Assembly (NCBI RefSeq): GCF_030463565.1
Contig: NC_134645.1
Location: 999,501-1,063,500 of the forward strand
Source: Pelecanus crispus
Lineage: Eukaryota > Chordata > Aves > Pelecaniformes > Pelecanidae
Length of the DNA: 64,000 nt
Direction of reading: 5' to 3'
The notes beneath the pieces were generated by a model. The model saw only the letters and a program-made list of their open reading frames with translations. It did not search any database and was not told where the DNA came from. Shown here one piece after another: positions 55,256-64,000 of this stretch (its first letter is position 1; each line of letters begins with the position of its first letter). A program made the position numbers and the translations under genes.

Positions 55256-58200
55256 GTAAGGGCGGGCGCAGGCGGGGAGGGCTCCGGGACGGGCTCCGCG
55301 GGCGGAGGAGGGGGGGGGGGGGGGTTACCGGGGGTGGGGGTCGCCGAACCGGCACCCCCGCCGGCCCCCGCTGCGGCGCTGCGCTCCGGGCCGGGGTGGC
55401 GGGGGCGGGCGGGGGTCCGGCACGGCGGGCCCGGCCGGGGCGGCTCTCGGCTCCCCCCTCCCCGCTCCCTGCGCGCTCTTGCGCTCTGCTCTCGTCTCTC
55501 CGTTCTTTCTCCCGTTCTCCTTGTTACGCTTTCCCCCCCCCCCCCCCCCCCCGTCTTTTTTTTTCTTCCCCTCGTTTTTTCTTTGTTTCCCCTTTTTTCT
55601 CTCTTCATTGCACCTTTTCTTTCTTTCTCCTTTTCCTTCTGTTTTCTTTCTTCCTCCTTTTCTCTTTTTCCCTTTCTCCTTTTGTCTCTCGTTCTCCTTT
55701 TCCTCTCCCTTTCGTCTTTCCCATTCCTCTCTCTTTCCTCCTCTTTCCTCTCCCTTTCCCCTTTCCCTTTCCTCTTTCCTTTCCCTCTCCCTTTCGTGTT
55801 CTCCTTTCCTCTTTCCCTTTCCTTTCCCTTTCCTCTTTCCCTTTCCTCTTTCCCTTTCTTTCCTTTTTTGCTTTCTTTCCTTTCCCTCTCCTTTTCCCCC
55901 TTTCTTTTCCCCCTGTTCCTTTCCCTCTCCTTTTCCCCCTCTCCTTTTCCCCCTGTTCCTTTCCCTCTCCTTTTCCCCCTTTTCCTCTCCCTTTCCCCCT
56001 TCCCCTCTCCCCCTGCAGCCCCGGCTCTGCCCCACGCCCGCTCACGGGCCGGTCCTGCTCCGCCCGGGCTGCCCGCGGGGCCCACGGCTTGCACGGCGGC
56101 GGCCCGTCCCCATCCCTGCCTCCGTCCCTCCGTCCCTCTGTCCTTCCGTCCCTCTGTCCCCATCCCCATCCCTCCCTCCGTCCCTCTGTCCCCATCCCCA
56201 TCCCTCCCTCCGTCCCGCTGTCCCTCAGGCCCTCCGGCCCCGTCCCCATCCCTGCCTCCGTCCCTCCGGCCCCATCCCCATCCTTCCCTCTGTCCTTCCG
56301 TCTCTCTGTCCTTCCATCCCTCCGTCCCTTCGGCCCTCTGTCCCCATCCCTCCCTCTGTCCCCATCCCCACCCCCCCCGTCCCTCTGTCCCTCTGTCCCC
56401 GTCCCCATCCCTCCCTTCAGCCCTCCGGCCGGCCGTCCCTCCGTCCCTCCATCCCTCTGTCCCCATCCCTCTGTCCCTCCATCCCTTTTGTCCCTCTGTC
56501 CCTCCATCCCCATCCCTCTCTCCGTCCCTCTGTCCCTCCATCCCTCTTGCCGTCCATCCCCCTGTCCCTGTCCCTCCATCCTTCTGTCCCTCTGTCCCCA
56601 TCCCTCTCTCCGTCTCTGTCCCTCCATCCTTCTGTCCCTCCGTCCCTCTGTCCCCATCCCTTCCTCTGTCCCTCCGTCCCCATCCATCCTTCTGTCCCTC
56701 TGTCCCTCCATCCCTCTGTCCCTCCGTCCTCATCCATCCTTCTGTCCCCCTGTCCCCATCCCTCTGTTCCTCTGTCCCTCTGTCCCCATCCCTCCGTCCC
56801 TCCGTCCCTCCACCCCCATCCCTCCCTCTGTCCTTCCGTCCCTCTGTCCCTCCGTCCCTCTGTCCCTCCATCCTTCTGTCCCTCTGTCCCTCCGTCCCTC
56901 TGTCCCTCCGTCCCTCCATCCTTCTGTCCCTCCATCCCTCCATCCCTCCGTCCCTCCATCGCCCCGTCCCCATCCCTCCCCCCGTCCCCCCCGGTCCCCC
57001 CCGCCCCTGCGGCCACCCCATCCCCGGCACCCCTCGTCCCCCGCGGCGGCGGCGACGCTGCCGTCGGCCGCCCGGTAACGCTGCGGGCCGGGGCCGCCGC
57101 AGAGCACACGTACGGGGAGGTGAACCAACTGGGCGGCGTCTTCGTCAACGGGCGGCCGTTGCCCAACGCCATCCGGCTGCGGATCGTGGAGCTGGCGCAG
57201 CTCGGCATCCGGCCCTGCGACATCAGCCGCCAGCTCCGCGTCTCCCACGGCTGCGTCAGCAAAATCTTGGCCCGCTACAACGAGACCGGCTCCATCCTCC
57301 CCGGGGCTATCGGTGGCAGCAAGCCACGGGTCACCACCCCCAACGTGGTCAAGCACATCCGTGACTACAAGCAAGGCGACCCGGGCATCTTCGCCTGGGA
57401 GATCCGCGACCGGCTGCTGGCCGACGGCGTCTGCGACAAATACAACGTGCCCTCGGTCAGCTCCATCAGCAGGATCCTGCGCAACAAGATCGGCAGCCTC
57501 TCGCAGCCCGCTGGCCCCTTCGACGGCAGCAAGCAGCCCCCGCCGCAGCCGGCGCTGCCCTACAACCACCTCTACCAGTACCCCTACCCCGGCGCCGTCG
57601 CCTCGCCCGCCGCCAAAGTGCCAGGGGGGCACCCCGCCGCCCCCGTGCCCGCGGCCCACGTCGGCCTGCCCCGCTCCTGGCCCTCGGCCCACTCGGTCAC
57701 CAACATCCTGGGCATCCGCACCTTCGTCGAGCAGACGGGTGGGTACCGCGACCCCCCCGGCCCCGCGCCCCAACCCCGCTGCCCCGGCCCGCAGCCCCGG
57801 GCAGGGCTCGCCCCTTGCCCGCATGGCGAGTGGCGCTCCCTCACCCCCCTGGGTTTTGGGGGGTTTTGGGGGGTTTTGGGGGGTTGGGGTTTTTTTGGGG
57901 GTTTTGGGTTTTTTTTGGGTTTTTGGGGGGTTTTGGTGTTTTTTGGGGGTTTTGGGGTTTTTTGGGGGTTTTGGGGTTTTTTGGGGTTTTCGGTTTTTTT
58001 GGGGGTTTTGGGTTTTTTGTGGGTTTTGGTTTTTTGGGGGGTTTTGGGGTTTTTTGGGGTTTTGGTTTTTTTGGGGGCTTTGGGGTTTTTTTTGTGGGTT
58101 TTGTTTTTTTCGGGGGGGTTGGGGTTTTTTTGAGTTTTGGGGTTTATTGGGGGGTTTGGGGTTTTTTTTTGTTTTCTTTTGGTTTGGTTTTTTTGTTTTG

Positions 58201-61167
58201 GGTTTATTTCTTTGTTTTTTTTTTATTTTGGTTTTTTTGTTTGTTTGTTTTGGGGTTTTTGTTATGATTTTGCTTTTTTTGTTTTGGGTAGGATTTTTTT
58301 GTTTTGAGGTTTTTGTTTTGTTTTTTGCTTTGGGGTTTTTTTTTAGTTTTGGGGTGGTTTTTTAGTTTTGGGGTGTTTTTTTGCTTTGGGGTGCTTTTTT
58401 GCTTTGGGGCTTTTTTTGTTTTGGGGTGGTTTTTTGATTTTGTTGGGTTTTTTTTTTTATTATTTTGGGGTGTTTTGCTGTTTTGGGGTTGGTTTTTATT
58501 TTTCAGTTTTTGGGGGTTTTTTTCGATCGCTCCGGCAGGACGGGGCGGCAGGGCCAGATGCGGCGAGGCACAGACATCTTGAACTTTTTATGAAAAATGT
58601 GGAAAATATTTTCCTGGGGATGATAGATTGCCGACCGCAAATTCGGAGCCCTGAATTTCCCTTTGCAAGAAAAGGGGGGGAAAAAAATAAAATAAATAAA
58701 TGGAAGGGGGGGGTAAAAAAAAAAAAAAAAGGAGAGAAAACGATCCCGGGGAGAGGCAAAAAGGGAAGGGGAAAAAAAAAAAAAAGGAAGGGGGGTAAAA
58801 AGGAGAGAAAACAATCCCATGGAAAGGCAAAAGGGGTAAAATATAATTAAAAAAAAAAGAGAGGAAGGGAAGCAGGCCACTTCGGGAAGCGGGCAGGGCG
58901 CTCCCGGGGTCCCCCCGAGAAATGTTCCTGCTTTTCCTAAAAACCGAGCGAGGAGGAGGGAGCGAGCAGCGGCCGGGGCTGGGGCAGCCGCGGGAGGCGA
59001 GGGGAGCACCGGGGAGCACCGGCAGCACCCGGCCCCGCCGGCTCCGGGGGGGCATGGAGGGGCCGGGGGGGGCCGGGGGAGCCCTTTTATCCTTCCAAAA
59101 GCCCGAGTAAATCAACCGCATGCGTTTCCCTCCGTGCAATCATTTATCTTTAAAATTCCGATGTCACTTTTATAAATCTCCTTCGTCAGAAGAGAAATTG
59201 GGCCTCCTAAATTATCGGGAGCATGGAAGTGGGGAGGGGGGGGAGCTGGGCAGGGGGACCGGGTTTGGGCAGGGGGGGCCGGCGGCCTCTCCCCCCGCTG
59301 GGGTGCAAACCGGGGTGCGCCCAGTTTGGGCCGTCAGGACCGAGGCGGTCCCGGGCCGCCCGGGTGGCGGGGTGGGGGGCTGTGCCCCCCGGTGTCGGGG
59401 GGGCGGGGGGAGGCGAGGCGGGTCTGTGTGCCCCCCTCAGCGGGTTCATACGAGCGGGCACCTGCGAACCCGGGCTCCCCCCACCCCATTTCACCCCAAT
59501 CCCTGCTCCGGGGGACAAAACCCGCCGGGGCGGGGGGCGCGGGGGGACGCTAACGGAGCCGCCGCGCTCTCCCCCCCAGGGGCTCTGGCTGGCACGGAGG
59601 GGTCTGCCTACCCCCCCAAAATGGAAGACTGGCCCAGCGTGAACAGGGCGGCCTTCCCCCCGCCCCAGGCGGTCAACGGCATCGACAAGGCTGCCATGGA
59701 GGGAGATATCAAATACCCGCAGGTGACTGCGGCGGGGGGGCAGCGGGGGCGGGGGGGGCAGGAGGAGATGGGGGGGCAGGAGGGGACAGGGGAGAGGGGT
59801 GGGGGGGGACGGGGGGCAGGAGGGGACAAGGGAGAGGCGTGGGGGGGACAAGGTGGGGGGGCAGGAGGGGGCAGAAGGGGACAAGGGAGAGGGACAAGAG
59901 GGGACAAGGGAGGGGGCGGGGGGGACAAGGCAGGGAGCAGGAGGGGAAAAGGGAGGGGGCAGGGGGGGACAAGGTGGGGGGGACGAGGGGGCAGAAGGGG
60001 ACAAGCTAGGGGGGCAGGAGGGGACAAGGGAAAGGAAACAAGAGGGGACAAGGGAGGGGGGCAGGAGGGGGGCAGGAGGGGACAAGGGAGAGGGGCAGGG
60101 GGGACAAGGCAGGGAGCAGGAGGGGACAAGGGAGGGGGGCAGGAGGGGACAAGGTAGGGAGCAGGGGGGGACAAGGGAGGGGTCAGGAGGGGACAGGGGA
60201 GAAGGACGGGGGGGACGGGGGGCAGGAGGGGACAAAGGAGAGGGGCGGGGGGGGGCAAGGGAGAGGGGACGGGGGGGCAGGAGGGGACAAAGGAGAGGGA
60301 CAGGAGGGGACAAGGGAGAGGGGACGGGGGGGGCAGGAGGGGACAAGGTAGGGGGGCAGGAGGGGATGGGAGGCAGCAGGGGACAAAGGAGAGGGGCGGG
60401 GGGGAACGGGGGGCAGGAGGGGACAAGGGAGAGGGGCAGGAGGGGACAAGGTTGGGGGGCAGGAGGGGACAATGCAGGGGGGCAGGAGGGGACGGGGGGC
60501 AGGAGGCGACAAGGGAGAGGGGCGGGGGGGACAAGGTTGGGGGTGCGGGGGGGCAGGAGGGGACAAGGTTGGGGGGCAGGAAGGGACAATGTAGGGGGGC
60601 CGGAGGGGACGGGGGGCAGGAGGGGACAAGGGAGAGGGGCGGTGGGACAAGGTTGGGGGGCAGGAGGGGACAATGTAGGGGGGCCGGAGGGGACGGGGGG
60701 CAGGAAGGGACAAGGGAGAGGGGCGGGGGGGACGAGGCGGGCGGGGGGGGGGGATTCCCCTTGCTCCCCTTGCTCCCGTTCCCCCTCCGGCCCCCACCTT
60801 CCCGAGGGGGCACCCCAGACCCATGGCGGGGGGGGGGGGGTGGTTGGGGGGGGGTGTTGCGACCCCCCCCGGCGCTCGGCCGTGCCCCCGGCCCGCAGAG
60901 CCGCGCTGCCCCCCGCAGCCTGCGCCTCTCCCTGTGCCTGTCCCCAGCCCGCCCCGGGGCTCCCCTCGGTGGGCGGCTTCCTCCCGGCCTGCGCCTACCC
61001 CCCCTCCAACCAGCACGGCGTCTACGGCGGCCCGGCCGGCGGCTACATCCCCCCGGGCCACCCCTGGCAGCCGCAAGGTAGCCCACTGGCCCACCACGGG
61101 CCCGGCGTGGCCGTGCACGGCGGCGACCTGGCCACGGCGATGGCGTTCAAGCAGCCCGGGCGGGAAG
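55252..61167 (+). CDS. PAX1: PAX1, paired-box transcription factor (exons 1-4; final exon not found)
   Basis: Nuclear regulator of sclerotome, vertebral column, thymus and pharyngeal pouch. Coding join: 55252..55255, 57103..57738, 59580..59722, 60948..61167 (334 full codons plus one base). The ATGG|GTAAGG donor joins AG|CACACG to give [13 protein letters not shown], the PAX1/PAX9 start. Paired domain is about residues 4-130. The octapeptide HSVTNILG is at 198-205, and no homeodomain follows, as expected for this subgroup. [27 protein letters not shown] and [13 protein letters not shown] identify PAX1 rather than PAX9. All junctions keep phase (1, 1, 0, 1). The terminal exon encoding the usual ADRKPPSP-type end was not found before the window end. 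A weaker in-frame ATG at 55162 would add 30 residues. Confidence 0.97.
55490..56990 (+). repeat. PAX1 intron 1 pyrimidine tract and CCCTCTGTCC minisatellite
   Basis: Intron 1 (55256-57102) is mostly repeats. Poly-C/poly-T comes first (55534-55570), then TTTCCCTCTCC-type tracts to about 56010, then from about 56110 to 56990 variants of CCCTCTGTCC, CCATCCCT and CCGTCCCT in 8-12 base units. The sense strand is almost purine-free, and frames up to about 880 codons stay open through it without coding meaning. Confidence 0.95.
57103..57738 (+). CDS. PAX1: PAX1 coding exon 2 (paired domain and octapeptide)
   Basis: 636 bases between CCGCCGCAG and donor G|GTGGGT. Encodes the whole paired domain except its first residues, including [39 protein letters not shown] and [16 protein letters not shown] Pro/Ala-rich linker with [11 protein letters not shown] and the octapeptide follow. 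Its length and content match the single large paired-box exon of vertebrate PAX1. Confidence 0.97.
57845..58510 (+). repeat. PAX1 intron 2 TTTTGGGG-type tract
   Basis: About 660 bases of alternating T and G runs on the sense strand (GGGGTTTTGGGG and TTTTTTGGGGG variants), degrading rightward into TTTTGTTTTGG. It resembles ciliate-type telomere repeats by sequence, but sits inside a gene. Four or more G runs lie in many 30-base stretches, so DNA or RNA quadruplexes are possible. Confidence 0.95.
58525..58680. promoter_or_regulatory. Unique island in PAX1 intron 2
   Basis: Repeat-free patch between the TG tract and A/G runs, with TTTTTATGAAAAATGTGG, GAAAATATTTTCC (near-palindrome) and GATGATAGATTGCC. 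Candidate intronic element. A/G-rich runs follow to about 58860. Confidence 0.3.
59100..59225. promoter_or_regulatory. AT-rich unique island in PAX1 intron 2
   Basis: Contains AAATCAACCGCATGCG, GCAATCATTTATC, CACTTTTATAAATC and CTCCTAAATTATCGGG, about 350-480 bases before exon 3, in otherwise GC-rich DNA. Candidate intronic regulatory element. Confidence 0.3.
59580..59722 (+). CDS. PAX1: PAX1 coding exon 3
   Basis: 143 bases from CCCCCCAG|GG to CAG|GTGACT. Completes a Gly codon, then [25 protein letters not shown] and [12 protein letters not shown], all in the order known for PAX1. Ends in phase 0. Confidence 0.95.
59745..60740 (+). repeat. PAX1 intron 3 GGGGCAGGAGGGGACAAGG minisatellite
   Basis: About one kilobase of purine- and G-rich repeats built from GGGGGGCAGGAGGGGACAA and GGGAGAGGGGC blocks in varying order (roughly 20-60 base units), filling most of intron 3 (59723-60947). 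G-runs of 3-7 are nearly continuous on the sense strand. Large Gly/Arg/Glu frames are artefacts. Confidence 0.95.
60948..61167 (+). CDS. PAX1: PAX1 coding exon 4
   Basis: 220 bases. The acceptor TGTCCCCAG|CCC was chosen over an upstream CCGCAG at 60912-60917 because it is in phase 0 and gives [21 protein letters not shown], matching family spacing exactly. Continues through [35 protein letters not shown] and QPGRE to G|GTGAGC. Reading through the donor gives an alternative C terminus ending at TAA 61272-61274. A read-through form is also known for human PAX1 (from memory). Confidence 0.93.
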
Positions 61168-61394
61168 GTGAGCAGGGACCCCGGGGGGGTGTGGGGGGGG
61201 CAGCACCCCCGCGGCGGCTGCGGACCCCTCCGGGGGCGCGGGGCGAGCGGGAGAGGAACGGGGCGGGGGGCTAAGGGGGTCGCTGCGCGTCCCCCCACCT
61301 TCAGGCAGAGCATACGGCGCTCAAAATTTGAAATATCCGTAATTAAACGCCCCCTCCGCCACCACGCGGCTGCGCTCCCCCCCCCGGGGTTTGC
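61168..61394 (+). other. Start of PAX1 intron 4 / read-through C terminus, with a possible short alternative exon
   Basis: Frame continues open for 35 codons past the exon 4 donor to TAA at 61272-61274. At 61302-61304 a CAG preceded by GTCCCCCCACCTT forms a plausible acceptor. Exon from 61305 would continue the PAX1 frame as GRAYGAQNLKYP and stop at TAA 61340-61342. This unique AT-richer patch stands between GC-rich and repetitive DNA. Use is unproven. Confidence 0.35.
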
Positions 61395-61890
61395 CCCCGC
61401 GCCTCGGGGCACGCCCGGTCCCCTCCGTGCTCCCCCCCGGGACCCCCGAGCCCCCCCGGGACCCCCCGCCGCGGTTTTCCATGGGTCCCGATCCCCCGCG
61501 CCTCGGGGCACGCCCGGTCCCCTCCGTGCCCCCCCCGGGACCCCCGAGCCCCCCCGGGACCCCCCCGCCGCGGTTTTCCATGGGTCCCGATTCCCCGCGC
61601 CTCGGGGCACGCCCCGTCCCCTCCGTGCCCCCCCCGGGGGCTCTGAGCCCCCCCGGGACCCCCGGCGCAGTTTTCCATGGGTCCCGTTTCCCCCGCGCCT
61701 CGGGGCACGCCCGGTCCCCTCCGTGCCCCCCCCCCGGGACCCCCGAGCCCCCCCGGGACCCCCCCGCCGCGGTTTTCCATGGGTCCCGATTCCCCGCGCC
61801 TCGGGGCACGCCCCGTCCCCTCCGTGCCCCCCCCGGGGGCTCTGAGCCCCCCCGGGACCCCCGGCGCAGTTTTCCATGGGTCCCTATCCA
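61395..61890. repeat. 99-bp minisatellite, five copies, alternating types
   Basis: Units starting GCCTCGGGGCACGCCC begin at 61401, 61500, 61599, 61697 and 61798 (98-101 bp apart). Copies 3 and 5 share a variant with GGGGGCTCTGAGCC and GGCGCAGTTTTCC. Copies 2 and 4 share GGGACCCCCGAGCC and CCGCGGTTTTCC. The alternation indicates duplication as a roughly 200-bp dimer. Confidence 0.96.
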
Positions 61891-62429
61891 GCCCCCCCCC
61901 GCCCAGCGCCTCAGCCAGCACACGGGGATGATAAACTGGGAATAATTTTATTTTTCCCCGTCGTTGGCGCTGGAAGCCGTGGGGGGTGCGGGAAAATTTA
62001 GGGCAAATCCCCCCCCCTTGCCCCCCCCGCGCCCCTCCCCGGCCGCTGGCCCCTTTTGTGGGTGCAGTTTGCGGGGCGCGGGCCGGACCCGCGGCTGCTC
62101 GGAGCTTTTTGCCCCGGCCCCCCCCAAACATGAGCAACGCTGCGGGGGTACCCGCGGCACCGGGGCGGGGGGCTCGGCCGGGGGCACCTGCCAAGCCCCC
62201 GCCGCGGTTTGGGGGTGCGTTGGCCTCTTCCCCGGGGTCTCCGGCTCATCGGTGCGGCTCGTCGCTGGAAGCCCCCGGCCAGGCCGTTGCGGTCTGAAAA
62301 ACTCCCAACTCCTCTGGTCTGGCTATAAAATCCCCGTCGGTATTTTTCTCCTTTTCCACGGTGTTGGACTTTCTATTCTTTCTCACATTTGCGATGCATT
62401 TCCCACTTACTAGTCCATTTCTTTATTGC
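61891..62429. other. GC-rich noncoding DNA after PAX1 exon 4
   Basis: Unique GC-rich sequence with C runs. No paired-box C-terminal exon is recognisable in any frame. Lies in intron 4 if the last exon is beyond the window. Confidence 0.45.
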
Positions 62430-62895
62430 TGGGGGCTTTTTGCTTTTAAATTTTTTGCTTTTAAATTTTTTGCTTTTAAATTTTTTGCTTTTAAATTTTT
62501 TGCTTTTAAATTTTTTGCTTTTAAATTTTTTGCTTTTAATTTTTTTGCTTTGAAATTTTTTGCTTTGAAATTTTTTCCTTTTCGTGGTTTTGCTTTTCTT
62601 TGGTTTTGCTTTTCTTTGGTTTTGTTTTTCTTTGGTTTTGTTTTTCTTTGGTTTTGTTTTTCTTTGGTTTTGCTTTCTTGTTTTTGCTTTTCTTGTTTTT
62701 GCTTTTCTTGTTTTTGCTTTTCTTGTTTTTGCTTTTCTTGTTTTTGCTTTTTTTTGCTTTCTTTTTTTTTTGCTTTTCATGTTTTTTGCTTTTCATGTTT
62801 TTTGCTTTTCACTTTTTTGCTTTTCACTTTTTTGCTTTTCACTTTTTTGCTTTTCACTTTTTTGCTTTTCATTTTTTTCTTCTTCTAATTTTTTT
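62430..62895. repeat. 15-bp T-rich minisatellite with drifting unit
   Basis: A constant period of about 15 bases passes through four successive unit types: TTTTTTGCTTTTAAA (62440-62570), TTTCTTTGGTTTTGT (62590-62675), CTTTTCTTGTTTTTG (62677-62760) and CTTTTCACTTTTTTG (62775-62885). Phe/Ala/Lys-type frames across it are artefacts. Confidence 0.95.
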
Positions 62896-63480
62896 GTTTG
62901 TCTTTTTCTATACGACCCTTTGCCGTTTCTCTCTAACTACGGCAACATGCTGCGAGTCATAACATCAGCTGTTCCAGGGATGAGTTATTGCGAGAATCAA
63001 TGGGTGAAAACAGATAATTATAAACCAATTATTTGGGGGAAAAAAGAAAAGAGAAACAGAGTGCAAGAAAGCGAGGGAGAGGAAGGAAAGGAAAAGAAAA
63101 AGGGAAAGAGAGAAAAAGGGAAAGAAAGCAAGAAAGAGAAAGAAAGAAAGAAAAGGAAAGAGAAAGAAGAAAGGAAGGGAAGACGGGAAGAAAACGAACG
63201 AAGGAGGGACGATGACCTGCGCGTATTTATTATATTTTTCGAGGTATTTTGACTTGGAGACTGACTTTCCTGACTTGCCAGTCTTCAAGCTGCCTGCCGA
63301 AAGGCCCACAGACTTTCTTTAAACGTTTGTGGTGGGTTTTTTTCGGGTTTTTTTTTGTGTGTTGTGGGGTTTTTTTTCCCCTTTAAAAGCTTTTTTTTTC
63401 TTTTTAATTTCATCCGGATCGGTTTTCTGGTTCCGCTACTTCTCTGGGACAACCCAAATATCAGCTTATCCGGCCAAACG
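62896..63480. other. Unique islands and GA microsatellite
   Basis: Unique patch 62930-63035 with CAGATAATTATAAACC and CCAATTATTTGG. GAAAG-type purine repeat 63045-63205. Second unique patch 63205-63320 with TATTTATTATATTTTTCG and an 11-bp-stem hairpin (63253-63289, one G-T pair). T/G runs follow to about 63410. No coding sequence. Confidence 0.6.
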
Positions 63481-64000
63481 CCCCCCCAGCCCCGGGCGGG
63501 GGGCTGGAGGAGGGAGGGCGGTCGCCGGGGCGGGGGGACCGCGGAGCCGGCGGGGGGGGGTCTGGTGGTCCCGCACCGCTCCCGCTCCCGGGGAGGCCGG
63601 GCCGGGTCCCCGCTTCCCGGCCCCCGCGGCCCCGCATCCCGCGGGGAGAGGGCGGGGGGGAGAGGGGCAGCGGGGGGGGAAAGGATGGGGAGAGGAGGGA
63701 AAGAGAGAGGGAGAGGAGGGAAGAGAGAGGGAGAGGAGGGAAAGAAAGGGGGAGAGGAGGGAAGAAAGGGGGAGAGGAGGGAAGAAAGGGGGAGAGGAGG
63801 AAAGAAAGGGGGAGAGGAGGGAAAGAAAGAGGGAGAGGAGGGAAGAAAGAGGGAGAGGAGGGAAAGAAAGAGGGAGAGGAGGGAAGAAAGAGGGAGAGGA
63901 GGGAAGAAAGGGGGAGAGGAGGAAAGAAAGGGGGAGAGGAGGGAAAGAAAGAGGGAGAGGAGGGAAGAAAGAGGGAGAGGAGGGAAAGAAAGAGGGAGAG
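63481..64000. repeat. GC-rich DNA passing into GGGAGAGGAGGGAAGAAAG minisatellite
   Basis: GC-rich to about 63680, then purine-only repeats with a period of about 19-22 bases (GGGAGAGGAGGGAAAGAAAG variants) running off the window end. Fully strand-asymmetric. Confidence 0.93.

Noticed and set aside
55162-58133. Open frames of several hundred codons through PAX1 introns 1 and 2
   Set aside because: They follow from stop-free pyrimidine or T/G repeats. The splice-consistent PAX1 exons explain the only protein-like parts.
60918-60947. Earlier acceptor for PAX1 exon 4 at CCGCAG (60912-60917)
   Set aside because: It would break the reading phase. The TGTCCCCAG acceptor is in phase and matches family length.
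59207-61877. Long Pro/Leu/Cys-rich minus-strand and Gly-rich plus-strand frames over intron 3
   Set aside because: They are translations of the G-rich minisatellite, open in several frames at once with no domain.
63253-63289. Small hairpin with an 11-bp stem as a microRNA
   Set aside because: The stem is far too short for a microRNA precursor and no longer fold was evident.

Overview
This window is vertebrate nuclear DNA, almost certainly from a bird. It holds two intron-split developmental transcription-factor genes, NKX2-2 on the minus strand near the left end and PAX1 on the plus strand near the right end. Both were identified by reading their exons. Several pieces of chicken-repeat-1 (CR1) retroposon, with the GGTTGGACT...TTCCAACC tail and ATTCTATG 3' end typical of birds and other reptiles, lie between them. 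The species cannot be named from the sequence. NKX2-2 and PAX1 are also neighbours in mammals (human 20p11), in the same divergent orientation, but from memory the human gap is roughly 190 kb. Here the two start codons are only about 50 kb apart.

Layout: 1-3.25 kb is repeat-laden DNA beyond the NKX2-2 3' end. 3.25-5.9 kb is NKX2-2 (3' UTR, homeodomain exon, minisatellite-filled intron, first exon, promoter). 5.9-14 kb is CpG- and homopolymer-rich flank with several low-repeat islands that look regulatory. One of these carries a perfect GLI site 2.4 kb upstream of NKX2-2, and another a TATA box with three CRE motifs. 14-52 kb is a gene-free interval with four CR1 insertions, small tandem repeats and AT-rich islands dense in homeodomain, forkhead, GATA or SOX-type motifs. 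52-55.25 kb is the GC-rich PAX1 5' flank and promoter. 55.25-61.2 kb holds PAX1 exons 1-4. 61.2-64 kb is downstream or intron 4 and ends inside a purine-rich tandem repeat.

How it works together: NKX2-2 specifies ventral neural (p3), oligodendrocyte and endocrine cells, and PAX1 specifies sclerotome and pharyngeal pouch. Both are induced by Sonic hedgehog. The gene desert between the divergent promoters is therefore the expected place for their tissue enhancers. I could not align to other species, so every enhancer call rests on motif content and absence of repeats, not on measured conservation.

The most unusual features are the tandem repeats inside the genes (every intron is dominated by a different one), a CR1 type whose 3' tail module is present twice in three independent copies, and a 105-bp segment duplicated about 1 kb apart with one copy lying inside a CR1. 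No new protein-coding system was found. The long open frames in the repeats are low-complexity artefacts.
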